Shown here in pieces: positions 53,554-62,545 of a DNA stretch of 64,000 nucleotides. The notes beneath the pieces are model-generated. The model did no database searches. It was not told where the DNA came from and saw nothing but the letters and a program-made list of their open reading frames with translations. The DNA lies in the NCBI GenBank assembly GCA_016285455.1, contig JAEEQS010000001.1:62001-126000 (forward strand). Direction: 5' to 3'. Positions within the stretch are counted from its first letter, which is position 1. Every line of letters starts with the position of its first letter. Position numbers and translations under genes: made by a program. The stretch comes from Bacteroidales bacterium (lineage in GTDB: Bacteria > Bacteroidota > Bacteroidia > Bacteroidales > UBA932).

Positions 53554-55302
53554 ATGGTGAAAATGAATAGATTATCACATAACGTGGCAAATGCTGTTTT
53601 GGCAGCATTGGCTCTTCTTTTGTTTGCTGGGAATTCATATGCCCAGGACGTTACTTATAAAGAGGTAGTGGTTCAGCAGCAGTCTGAAGACTGGAACCAC
53701 GGAGCTTCTTTGCGCACCAACCTTTTCTATTGGGGCAGCGGTACTCCTAACCTTGGTCTGGAAGTGCCTGTAGCCAAGCATTTCAGCATTGGCGGAAACT
53801 TTGGCCTGAAGCCTTGGCCTAGATTCTTCCCGTGGGATAACGACAAGATGAAGGAGAAGAAGTGGAAACACCTTCTTGCCGTTCCTGAATTCCGCTATTG
53901 GAGCAAAGAAGTTTATGAAGGCTGGTTCTTTGGCCTTGATCTTATTTATACTCATTATAACGTAGCAGCCGCAAAGTTCCCGTTCGGTATGTACAAGAAG
54001 GTTAGAGACAGCCGCTTGGAAGGAGACTGGATGGGTCTTGGCCTGTTCCTTGGACATAGCTGGTGGCTCAACGACCGCTGGCGCCTTGAGCTTGAGGCCG
54101 GCGCAGCTGTTGGACATAACGATGCCAAGCAGTTTGAGTGCGGCTACTGCGGAACGGAGATCGGCAAGGACAAAGGATGGGGCGTAGTTCCAAAGCTAGG
54201 CCTCAACCTGGCATACAACTTTGCAAAGCGCCATCCAATGGAGGATGTGGTAATCAGAATCCCTGAGCCAAAGGCTCCTGCAAAGGTTGCAGAACCGGCT
54301 CCGTTTGTTCCTGTTCTGAAGGACGTTACGCCTAAGAAGGGTGTTGCTGATGAGCTTGCTTTAACCAACTACTTCCTCAAGCCAATCGCTGAGTACAAGC
54401 CTTATTCTCCAGACAGGATCCTGAGAAAAGAAAAAGAGCTTCTCTACGTGAACTTTGAGGTTGGAAAATCTCAGCTCAAATACAACTTCCGCAACAACGC
54501 AGAAATTCTGGACAAGATCATAGATGTTACCGGCACCGTAATGAAGGATGCCCGCCATCAGATGGCTAAGCTCCAGATTATTGGTCTTGCTTCTGTAGAA
54601 GGCTCTAACGCCAACAACATCAAGCTTTCAGAGAATCGTGCCCTGGCTCTTAAGATGTACATCCAGAGCAAGCTTAACATTCCGGACAACCTCTTTGACA
54701 TCAACGCCGGCGGAGAGGCCTGGAGCGAGTTCAAGGACCAGGTCAACGATCTCATTCTTGCCAACGGCAGCAAGACTCTTTCCAAGGCTGAGCTTGAGAG
54801 CGTGATGGATATTATAAATAAGGAGTCCAACCTAGACAAGAGAGAGAGCAAGATCAAGGCGCTCAACGGCGGCAAGACTTTCTCTAAGATTCTGAAGGAG
54901 CTTTTGGCAGACCAGCGCAATTCCGGATACCTTACTATATACTTTGATTATGTAGATGATACTGCTAAGGTTATCAACAATTCCATTGACCTCATAGAAA
55001 ACGGTAACGGCAAGCAGGCTCTGGAAGTTCTCGAGAAGGTTTCAGACGATCCTCGCAGCGCCAATGCTCTTGCAACCGCACTCTTCATGAACGGCAAAGA
55101 GGCTGAGGCTATAGATCTCCTCAACAAGATTATTGCAAAGGGCGGCTATGACGCTAACACTGCTCAGCAGAATCTGGACTCCATAAAGAAGTACCAGCAG
55201 CAGAGGGCAGAGTATGAGAAATACAAGCAGCAGGTAGAGGAATACAACCGCCAGATGGAAGACTACAACAAGAGAGTCAACCAGCTGAAACAGGTTCAGT
55301 AG
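53554..55302 (+). CDS. DUF3575/OmpA-like protein of the fimbrial operon
   Basis: A 582-aa outer-membrane protein with a signal peptide (VANAVLAALALLLFAGNSYA). A barrel-like region of ~200 residues (SLRTNLFYWGSGTPNLGLE; the DUF3575 type) is followed by a proline-rich linker, an OmpA-like part with LLYVNFEVGKSQLKYNF and ASVEGSNANNIKLSENRALA, and a TPR-like and coiled-coil tail ending in QVEEYNRQMEDYNKRV. In Bacteroidales DUF3575 proteins often precede Mfa-type fimbrial genes and are thought to anchor or assemble them. Starts at 53554 or 53563. Confidence 0.75.
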   Translation: MVKMNRLSHNVANAVLAALALLLFAGNSYAQDVTYKEVVVQQQSEDWNHGASLRTNLFYWGSGTPNLGLEVPVAKHFSIGGNFGLKPWPRFFPWDNDKMKEKKWKHLLAVPEFRYWSKEVYEGWFFGLDLIYTHYNVAAAKFPFGMYKKVRDSRLEGDWMGLGLFLGHSWWLNDRWRLELEAGAAVGHNDAKQFECGYCGTEIGKDKGWGVVPKLGLNLAYNFAKRHPMEDVVIRIPEPKAPAKVAEPAPFVPVLKDVTPKKGVADELALTNYFLKPIAEYKPYSPDRILRKEKELLYVNFEVGKSQLKYNFRNNAEILDKIIDVTGTVMKDARHQMAKLQIIGLASVEGSNANNIKLSENRALALKMYIQSKLNIPDNLFDINAGGEAWSEFKDQVNDLILANGSKTLSKAELESVMDIINKESNLDKRESKIKALNGGKTFSKILKELLADQRNSGYLTIYFDYVDDTAKVINNSIDLIENGNGKQALEVLEKVSDDPRSANALATALFMNGKEAEAIDLLNKIIAKGGYDANTAQQNLDSIKKYQQQRAEYEKYKQQVEEYNRQMEDYNKRVNQLKQVQ

Positions 55303-55379
55303 TATTGGAAAAACGAATTAGAAAATTATAATTAACAACAACAATTATTAATCAACAAACAACTTAAAAATCAACAGCA

Positions 55380-57524
55380 ATGAAAACTGTTTTCAAATTC
55401 GCCCTCATGGGCCTTGCTGCTTCTCTGTTTGTGCTGGGTTGCTCTAAGAGCGACACCACTCCGGAGGGTGCAGACAATCCTAACTACGACAGCGAAAAGA
55501 ACACGGTTAACGCCAACTTCGTTTTCAATGTCTCTACAGGAAACACTCCTATTACAAAGATGACATCTACCGCTACCCAGGCTCTGACTACAGAGAATTT
55601 CCGTGGTATTTCAGACGCTCAGCTCTTTGCTTACAAACTTGGAACGAGCAACGACGGAAAGTGGATTGCCACAGCAACTACTGCAGACAAGACTTATGGC
55701 CTTGGTACAGTTCTTACTCCTAACCAGATCAAGACAGACGGAACCGTATCTCATAGAGTTCTGGAACTTGCTCTCCCTGTTGAGACCAACGCTCTGATGT
55801 TCTGGGGCAAAGCTCCTCAGAGCGGATCAGATCCTGACAACGAGCAGGGCAAGATTACCTTCAGCGCTGCTAACGCTGCTATTGGAAATCACAGCTTCAG
55901 CCTCGTTGAAAGAGTTGCTTCCGGTTCTGCCGGCGCAACTGCTCTTGAGCATTGGCAAGATATGCTCTCTAAACTCATCAACGCTGTAGTAGGCACTCAT
56001 TTCACTGCAGCTGCCGGTACGATTACCTGGAATGGCCAAACCAATGACGGCAACGACGGACGTCCAGGCGCCATTGACCTTTACTGGGGAGATTTTGTAA
56101 CTGTTAATCCTTCTACAGGAGATATAACTCCAAAGACAGTTTGTCCTTTTAACACAACCGATCCTATTAGCCCTGCTGGAGAATCTCTTGCAGACGCATT
56201 TGATGTTTTCAACACTGTTTATACAAACGAAGTGCGTGCAGGTTCAGGTGCTGCAATCCACTATATGATGAAAGACCTTTATGGTATGATCCATAAGATT
56301 GTAGACGATACCCAGATGATACCTACCTCATTGCAGGAGCAGGTTGTAAAAGAGATTGCAGCTGCAATCCAGAACAATATCACTAAGATAATTGATGCTA
56401 ATGGTGATCCTCTGCCTACATCTACATTGAAGACTAATGCTGGTGTTACCTATTCAGATGTAACCAGTGGTCTGGACGCCTTCCCTGATGGTGTTGCTGT
56501 CATTGGCCTTCCTAAGGGAAGCACTCAATTGAAGGCTGATCTTTCTGCTACCGCTCCTTATGTAACCTGGTCTTATGCAACTACTTTACACAGCAACATA
56601 GCTGGTGCTACCACTATCAACAGCATTATGTATCCTGCAGAGATCTGCTACTTTGGCAACAGCCCTGTACGCGTAACAGACGAGGAAGTTAAGGCAGCTG
56701 AATATCCTGAGGGAGTTACCAACTGGGATACAGATGCTTCCTGGACTTCCAAGGCTTGGGTTAAGAACTCTCACGTTAAGTCAACCACCAGAAGCGTTGC
56801 AATGCAGTTCAATATCAACTACGGTACAGCTCTTCTGAAAACTAAAGTTGATTATGTAAGCGGCCTTAGCCAGCTGGAAGACAACAACGAAGCTATCCAG
56901 GCCAGAACCGGCGTTACCGAAGCCAACAAGAAGATCAATGTTGCAAGCGGCCTGTTTACTCTTACCGGTATTCTCGTAGGCGGCCAGCCAAAGGAAGTTG
57001 GCTGGAACTATCTTCCAAAGGCAAATACTTTCAGCTATACAATTTACGACAAGGTTATTGTTGACGGCACTGTTCCTACAGGTGCAAATAACGAGACTTA
57101 CACTCTAGTATGGGACAACTACAACTCTACCCTTGGAGCCACTGCACAGTCTGATGTTCTTGTTGCTCTTGAGTTTACCAACAATGCTGGCGACTTCTGG
57201 GGCAAGGACAACCTTGTAAGAAACGGCGGTACTTTCTACCTGGTAGGAAAGCTCGATCCTAAGGCTAGCGGCCTTGCTGCCATTACCTTCCCAACCAACT
57301 ATGCTCTTCCTCCTTACAATGCAGACGGAAGCACAATTGAGGCTACCCGCGTATTCATTCAGGACTATATGACCACTGCAAACTTCTACTTTGACGGAAC
57401 TTCTTTGCAGAAGGCATACGTAACCGTTCCAGACCTGCGTTCAACCCAGATTTCCCTTGGTCTTAGCGTAGATCTGAAGTGGAGCACTGGTCTTGTATTT
57501 GACTCAATTCTTGGTGCTGACTAA
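55380..57524 (+). CDS. Mfa1-like fimbrillin, major subunit candidate
   Basis: A 714-aa lipoprotein (signal ending LFVLGC) of the fimbrillin/Mfa1 type: VNANFVFNVSTGNT near the start, FRGISDAQLFAYKL near residue 78, and a long Ser/Thr/Asn-rich body with beta strands. The C-terminal part has TFYLVGKLDPKASGL and QDYMTTANFYF segments typical of Mfa1 proteins, where the last strand is donated between subunits. Members are exported as lipoproteins, cut by a gingipain-like protease and polymerised. Confidence 0.85.
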   Translation: MKTVFKFALMGLAASLFVLGCSKSDTTPEGADNPNYDSEKNTVNANFVFNVSTGNTPITKMTSTATQALTTENFRGISDAQLFAYKLGTSNDGKWIATATTADKTYGLGTVLTPNQIKTDGTVSHRVLELALPVETNALMFWGKAPQSGSDPDNEQGKITFSAANAAIGNHSFSLVERVASGSAGATALEHWQDMLSKLINAVVGTHFTAAAGTITWNGQTNDGNDGRPGAIDLYWGDFVTVNPSTGDITPKTVCPFNTTDPISPAGESLADAFDVFNTVYTNEVRAGSGAAIHYMMKDLYGMIHKIVDDTQMIPTSLQEQVVKEIAAAIQNNITKIIDANGDPLPTSTLKTNAGVTYSDVTSGLDAFPDGVAVIGLPKGSTQLKADLSATAPYVTWSYATTLHSNIAGATTINSIMYPAEICYFGNSPVRVTDEEVKAAEYPEGVTNWDTDASWTSKAWVKNSHVKSTTRSVAMQFNINYGTALLKTKVDYVSGLSQLEDNNEAIQARTGVTEANKKINVASGLFTLTGILVGGQPKEVGWNYLPKANTFSYTIYDKVIVDGTVPTGANNETYTLVWDNYNSTLGATAQSDVLVALEFTNNAGDFWGKDNLVRNGGTFYLVGKLDPKASGLAAITFPTNYALPPYNADGSTIEATRVFIQDYMTTANFYFDGTSLQKAYVTVPDLRSTQISLGLSVDLKWSTGLVFDSILGAD

Positions 57525-57549
57525 TATTCACCGATAACTGATAGTGGAA

Positions 57550-58614
57550 ATGAAATCTGGAAGATATACACTAAGAAGTCTTATGATAGCTCTTTGCACC
57601 CTGCCTCTTCTGGCAGGATGCAAGAGTCTCATAGACGATAATCTGGACGATTGCGCGGCAGAAGTGGCCATTACTTATGAGCTTCGTCTTGTCACCAATA
57701 TCCAGACAGAGATAGCTACCGAGCTGGACCAGCCGGAAGACGTTTACGTTAAGCAGGCCCTCGAGAGCTATCTTGCCCCTGTCTTCACAGATTTTGCCCA
57801 CGATCTTGATCTCTCGTTCTACGATGTGATGGGGGAGAATCCGCTCCTCCATCACAAGAGCGAGATTATGGATGCGTCACAGACAAGCTACACGCTTCAT
57901 CTGCCGGCGCAGAATTATATGCACAACGCAGTTGCAAACGTTCAGGGAAACGGCGTGGTGGCTCTTCAGAACATAGACTACGGCCTTCAGGCTTCTCTAG
58001 ACCAAGTCAAGACCAAGGCCGCAGACAGCATTGCCACCCACAAGACAGGACTTTTCACCGGCCGTCTGAAAGAGATGGACATCAAGGCTGGAGCACAGAG
58101 CCAGACCTTTACCGTAACCCTGAATATGGCCAATTGCGCAACAGCCCTTGTAATAGACACTACCGGCAGCAAACTCAAGAATATCAAGGTATATTCCACC
58201 GGTTTTGCCACAGGGCTCAAGATATCAGACAATATCTACAATCATCCGGAGCAGCATCCTATTGTAAAAGACGACAAGCTGAACGTAACGGGCGGAACCC
58301 AGATGTGCTTTGCCAGCGTAAACTATCCTAGCAAAGACACTCCTGGCAGTAAAACCATTATAGAAACAACAGATCCGTTCATCAGCGTTGGCAGCGAGGA
58401 TGCTCTTTGGCAGTGGCATTGCTATGCAACCCTTCCGGACGGCTCCATTACTCTCAGCGTTCTGAGCGTAAAGAAACCTCTCAGGCCTGGCCAGCTTGAG
58501 ATAGTCAAGGCAAAAGCCTATGACAACGGAGTAATAGACACCAGGGCGCCGCACGTAGGTGTTTCTGTAACACTGGACTGGACTCCTGGCGGAGATTACC
58601 ACCCGATATTCTAA
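57550..58614 (+). CDS. FimB/Mfa2-family fimbrial anchor lipoprotein
   Basis: A 354-aa lipoprotein (ALCTLPLLAGCKSLIDD). The segment DDNLDDCAAEVAITYELRL near residue 35 and the later ITLSVLSVKK fit the FimB/Mfa2 family, which anchors the fimbria to the outer membrane and limits its length. The start is at ATG 57550; the GTG two codons upstream is possible. It lies between the two large subunit genes. Confidence 0.85.
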   Translation: MKSGRYTLRSLMIALCTLPLLAGCKSLIDDNLDDCAAEVAITYELRLVTNIQTEIATELDQPEDVYVKQALESYLAPVFTDFAHDLDLSFYDVMGENPLLHHKSEIMDASQTSYTLHLPAQNYMHNAVANVQGNGVVALQNIDYGLQASLDQVKTKAADSIATHKTGLFTGRLKEMDIKAGAQSQTFTVTLNMANCATALVIDTTGSKLKNIKVYSTGFATGLKISDNIYNHPEQHPIVKDDKLNVTGGTQMCFASVNYPSKDTPGSKTIIETTDPFISVGSEDALWQWHCYATLPDGSITLSVLSVKKPLRPGQLEIVKAKAYDNGVIDTRAPHVGVSVTLDWTPGGDYHPIF

Positions 58615-58689
58615 AAGAAAAATAACGCGGCAGTTTTCATCGCGATAAAGAAAAAGAAAACAAAAAGGATAGAAATAAAAGAAAGAAAA

Positions 58690-60783
58690 ATGATTGTTGC
58701 ACGTAAATATCTGAAACTTTTGGCAGTATTCTCAGCGATGCTTGCCTTGGCTGTTTCGTGCAGCAAGTCTTCCTCTCCATTGGAGGAGCCTGTTCAGGGC
58801 GGAGACATTGTGGAGCCAAGCGGTTTCCCTGTTTCCCTGGCCTTTGGAATGAAGGATGTCAAGTATTCTCCTGCCACAAAAACCCTGGCTCAAGTTGCCC
58901 AGGCAGACGGCAGCGCCAATTCTTTCCGCGGAATGAGCGGCATCTGGTTCCTTCCATTCGACGTGCAGAGAGAAATACGTGCAGACGATACCCGTTCGGG
59001 AGATTACCTGAGGCTCCCTTATGAAGGCATCTCAGATGATTTTGGAGATGACGGATCTTCCGGCTCGTTCCAGGGCTTGGTCAATTCAAACAACTCTCAC
59101 TACTACAAGAGCATTTACATTCCTTCCGGTACCGCTTCATTCCTGGTTTACGGCAAGGCCAAAGAGGTCAGCCCTGTTACCATAGGATCAACCACATACA
59201 CTAGCGGCACTCAGGCTTACAAACACCTTTACGGCAGCCTCATAGCATCTGATGAAGCCTCTGGCGGCACCGCCGGTGTCAAAGCCTCTGACATTACCTT
59301 CTCCCCTGATCCAATCGCCGATGCCACAGCAAGGGCCGCAATCGTATCCAAGGCCCAGAGGCTGGCCAACTATATGACTTCTTTGTTTACGACCACTTAT
59401 TCAGTAAACTACTACTATAGAACATCCTGGTATGGTTCCACCCAAACTGGAACTGTTTCCAGAAGCTGGCATCAAGCTATTTCTGAAACCTGGTGTTCAC
59501 AGACAATGGAAAACTGGTACAACACGCTTCTCAATGGCGGCGGCTCCGGAACACAAGGAAACATTTATTCCTGCAGCGGTGTATCCATAACAAATCTTTT
59601 GAGAAGGCTTTACATAGCCTTGTCTGCAGAAGACAATACCGTTAGCAATAGTAGCTATACTCCACAATCCGGCACTTACGACGGCTGTTTTTTGAATAGC
59701 AACAGAACAACAGAGTTGACATACAGGAATTTCTCTGCATCTTACCGCGATGAAATTCTTGAACAGATACGTACTTTTGCAACCGTGTCTGGTTCCGGCA
59801 ATAATCTGACTCTTACGCTCAGAGACTCAGACTTGAGAGACTTCCCTGTAGGAGACGGGCTTCCTGAAGGCTGTGTGGCAATTAAGTGGGATGGAAGCAA
59901 GTTTGTTGCGGTTACTGAGGGCGATTATGACATACATCTGGCTCCGATGGACAGGTTCTGCTATCCACCTAGCCTCTGGTACTATGTGAACAGCCAGATA
60001 TCTTGTGCCAAGAAACTGAATTCAGAGGACGATGATGCAGTGGCTGAGCGTGCAATAGCCGCTTATTACAAGAATACATCAGCAACTTGGACGAGTATTT
60101 TAGATCAGTATAATACAGGGCAAAGGAAATTTGGGCCGGTGGTAAGGAAAGGAGCCGTTTCAGTTGCCGTCAACAAGCCGATGCAGTACGGAGTGGCTTT
60201 GCTGAAACTGAATTTGAATACAACCGCTTCAACGCTTAAGGATGCCGATAATGCGGATGTTACGGTAAGCAATACACTGTTCCCTATGACGGCAGTTATA
60301 GTGGCAGGCCAGCATAAGCAAAGCTTTGACTTTACTCCTCAGACAGGAAACGAGTACTATGTTTATGACAATATGCCGTTGTCTGATGCCGGCGAAACCC
60401 TTGCCTGGATAACAAGCTTGGCTAATACAAACAACCCTTCCTACACTCTTCTGCTTCAGAGCCTGCAGGCAGAGGATGTGATAATATGCATAGAGTTCCA
60501 GAATAACTCCTCCACAACATTCAAGGGAGAGACGGGCTACATAGTTCCTGGAAGCAAGTTCTATATGCTGGGTACCCTGACTTATGGTTCCGGCCAGGGA
60601 AATCAGACACTGGTAAAGAGTGTCTTCCAGCAAGATTATGTTACGGAAGTGAACCTTACCATAAACAGTTTGAAGAAGGCGTTCAACTGCATTCCTGACC
60701 TTCAGGATCCGCAGCTGGAAGTTGGAGTTGAAATTGATATAGATTGGATTTTGGCAACGCCTTCAGAAATACCGCTTTATTAG
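58690..60783 (+). CDS. Second Mfa1-like fimbrillin
   Basis: A 697-aa lipoprotein (signal ending LALAVSC). It shares the plan of the first: NSFRGMSGIWFLPFDV near residue 75, a Ser/Thr/Asn-rich body, GSKFYMLGTL and VFQQDYVTEVNLTINSLKKA near the end. The two are clearly related but diverged, so one may be a tip or alternative subunit. It is 76 bp after the anchor gene. Confidence 0.82.
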   Translation: MIVARKYLKLLAVFSAMLALAVSCSKSSSPLEEPVQGGDIVEPSGFPVSLAFGMKDVKYSPATKTLAQVAQADGSANSFRGMSGIWFLPFDVQREIRADDTRSGDYLRLPYEGISDDFGDDGSSGSFQGLVNSNNSHYYKSIYIPSGTASFLVYGKAKEVSPVTIGSTTYTSGTQAYKHLYGSLIASDEASGGTAGVKASDITFSPDPIADATARAAIVSKAQRLANYMTSLFTTTYSVNYYYRTSWYGSTQTGTVSRSWHQAISETWCSQTMENWYNTLLNGGGSGTQGNIYSCSGVSITNLLRRLYIALSAEDNTVSNSSYTPQSGTYDGCFLNSNRTTELTYRNFSASYRDEILEQIRTFATVSGSGNNLTLTLRDSDLRDFPVGDGLPEGCVAIKWDGSKFVAVTEGDYDIHLAPMDRFCYPPSLWYYVNSQISCAKKLNSEDDDAVAERAIAAYYKNTSATWTSILDQYNTGQRKFGPVVRKGAVSVAVNKPMQYGVALLKLNLNTTASTLKDADNADVTVSNTLFPMTAVIVAGQHKQSFDFTPQTGNEYYVYDNMPLSDAGETLAWITSLANTNNPSYTLLLQSLQAEDVIICIEFQNNSSTTFKGETGYIVPGSKFYMLGTLTYGSGQGNQTLVKSVFQQDYVTEVNLTINSLKKAFNCIPDLQDPQLEVGVEIDIDWILATPSEIPLY

Positions 60784-60802
60784 TAGAAAGTATTGAGCAT
60801 AA

Positions 60803-62545
60803 ATGAGAGGTTTAAAGAACATATTTGAAAAGATGAACGGTAAAGTTTTTGTGGCGGTGGCTGTTGCGCTGGCCTCAATTCTGAGCCTTTCATCCTGCCA
60901 TAAGCACCATACTCCGGAGCAGCAGCCTTCTCTTCAGATTTCCGTGTATATTCCTCAGCCTCTGGCAACCAAGGCAGACGTGGGAGACATAAAGGCTACC
61001 GAGGCGGAGAAGAAAATCAACGAGCTGGTTGTGTGGCTGTACAGAAATGCTGATGCACAGACTGCTCCTTCTTTCTATTGCCTACATCTTACAGACCTTA
61101 CAAAATATAATCTGGAAAGCGGTCAGGAAGCAAGATTCACTGTTTTGCTGAATACGAATGAACTCAAGCAGATAGCAAGCCAAAAGCCAAATCTGGACCT
61201 TTATGCAGTAGCAAATCCAACTGCTGCAGGTTTGACTCTTCCTTCTACAGAAGATGACCTCAAGGCTATTACTCGTGAACAGCTTCTCCAGATGTCTATG
61301 ACCGGAGAAGCCTTTGGTGCAACCTACAGCGGATGCCCTAAGACAGAAGTTCCAACGGAAGGTCTTCCTTATTCCGGAGTGGCAACCAATGTTCCTATTA
61401 CAGGAAGCTTCCCTGTGCTGGTTGTAAGCAAGGTAACCTTGACACGCTGCGTTAGCAAGTTCCGCCTTGTGGTATGCAGAATGGAGGTGGAAGATTCGGA
61501 GTTTGAGATTACCAACGTAACAATAAATGGAAACCAGTTCTCCGTAAAGGAATATGTTTTCAACAATTCCACCGCTTCTTACAAGATAGACGCGGCTTCT
61601 GGCTATGAGACAGATCCAGTGACCGTTGCTTCTTCTGTTACTGCCAGCTCTATAGCCATTAACAATACTCCTGGAGACCTTCTGTTCCGTTCCGTAAACC
61701 ACGAAAGCGAGACAGCAGACCAGTACTGGAGCCGCCTGGATGTAGCCAAAGAAGCTGGCAAGTTGTCAGATGTAAAGACCTTCTATGTAAGAGAAACAGA
61801 CAAGAAACTGACCGGCTCAATCAGTTACAAGACATCCTCTTCTGGACCTGTAAGAACCAAGACCTTTGAAATGAATGCCGCAGGTGACTTTGCCCGCAAC
61901 CACGTTTGGGTAGTTTATGCCTACTTTGTAGGCGGAAGGCTGGTTCTGATGCCAACAGTGCTTCCGTGGACTGCCGGCAACGATCGTCTGGCATACTCAA
62001 CTCAGGGTCACACTGATGTTTCCGTAGTTCGCTGGCTGCGCTACACTCCGGATTGTGACTACAACAACTGGGATGAGACTTGGGTAGCCGTATCTTACGG
62101 ATTCCAGGGAGACGGAATCACTCCTGCATACTCTACCAGAATTAACTTTTCAACAACCAATGCATACCCGCTAAAGCTCCAGCTAGACAACGACTTCTTC
62201 CAGTTTATCATTGTGGATGAAACCCATCCTAATCCTACTGTCTGGCCAACTCAGGACTATAATTTGACGGCTGGAAGTCACACCTTTGGAATGTGGGTGG
62301 TTCCTAAGACAAATGCCACTCCGTCATCTGAAGAGCAGAGTAAGGTTTCTGTAACGCTTATTTGCATACCAACAGGACAGGCTCCATACTTGATTCCGAT
62401 TTCGCACAACTTCCCAGGAGACTCAGACCATATTCCAATTAGGTTCAGGAGAGTCTCCCCGGCAGACTATGAGGCCAACAAGACAAGAGAGTATGACGCT
62501 TCAAATCCGGGTCAGTATTGGCTTGAACCAACCACCAACACTTAA
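60803..62545 (+). CDS. Accessory fimbrial subunit lipoprotein (Mfa-type)
   Basis: A 580-aa lipoprotein (ASILSLSSCHKHHTP). Strand-rich, with VSKVTLTRCVSKFRLVV near residue 210, the position where fimbrillins have a similar strand, and AEKKINELVVWLYRN near residue 70. It resembles minor or tip subunits. It ends 1 bp inside the next gene start (TAATG). Confidence 0.7.
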   Translation: MRGLKNIFEKMNGKVFVAVAVALASILSLSSCHKHHTPEQQPSLQISVYIPQPLATKADVGDIKATEAEKKINELVVWLYRNADAQTAPSFYCLHLTDLTKYNLESGQEARFTVLLNTNELKQIASQKPNLDLYAVANPTAAGLTLPSTEDDLKAITREQLLQMSMTGEAFGATYSGCPKTEVPTEGLPYSGVATNVPITGSFPVLVVSKVTLTRCVSKFRLVVCRMEVEDSEFEITNVTINGNQFSVKEYVFNNSTASYKIDAASGYETDPVTVASSVTASSIAINNTPGDLLFRSVNHESETADQYWSRLDVAKEAGKLSDVKTFYVRETDKKLTGSISYKTSSSGPVRTKTFEMNAAGDFARNHVWVVYAYFVGGRLVLMPTVLPWTAGNDRLAYSTQGHTDVSVVRWLRYTPDCDYNNWDETWVAVSYGFQGDGITPAYSTRINFSTTNAYPLKLQLDNDFFQFIIVDETHPNPTVWPTQDYNLTAGSHTFGMWVVPKTNATPSSEEQSKVSVTLICIPTGQAPYLIPISHNFPGDSDHIPIRFRRVSPADYEANKTREYDASNPGQYWLEPTTNT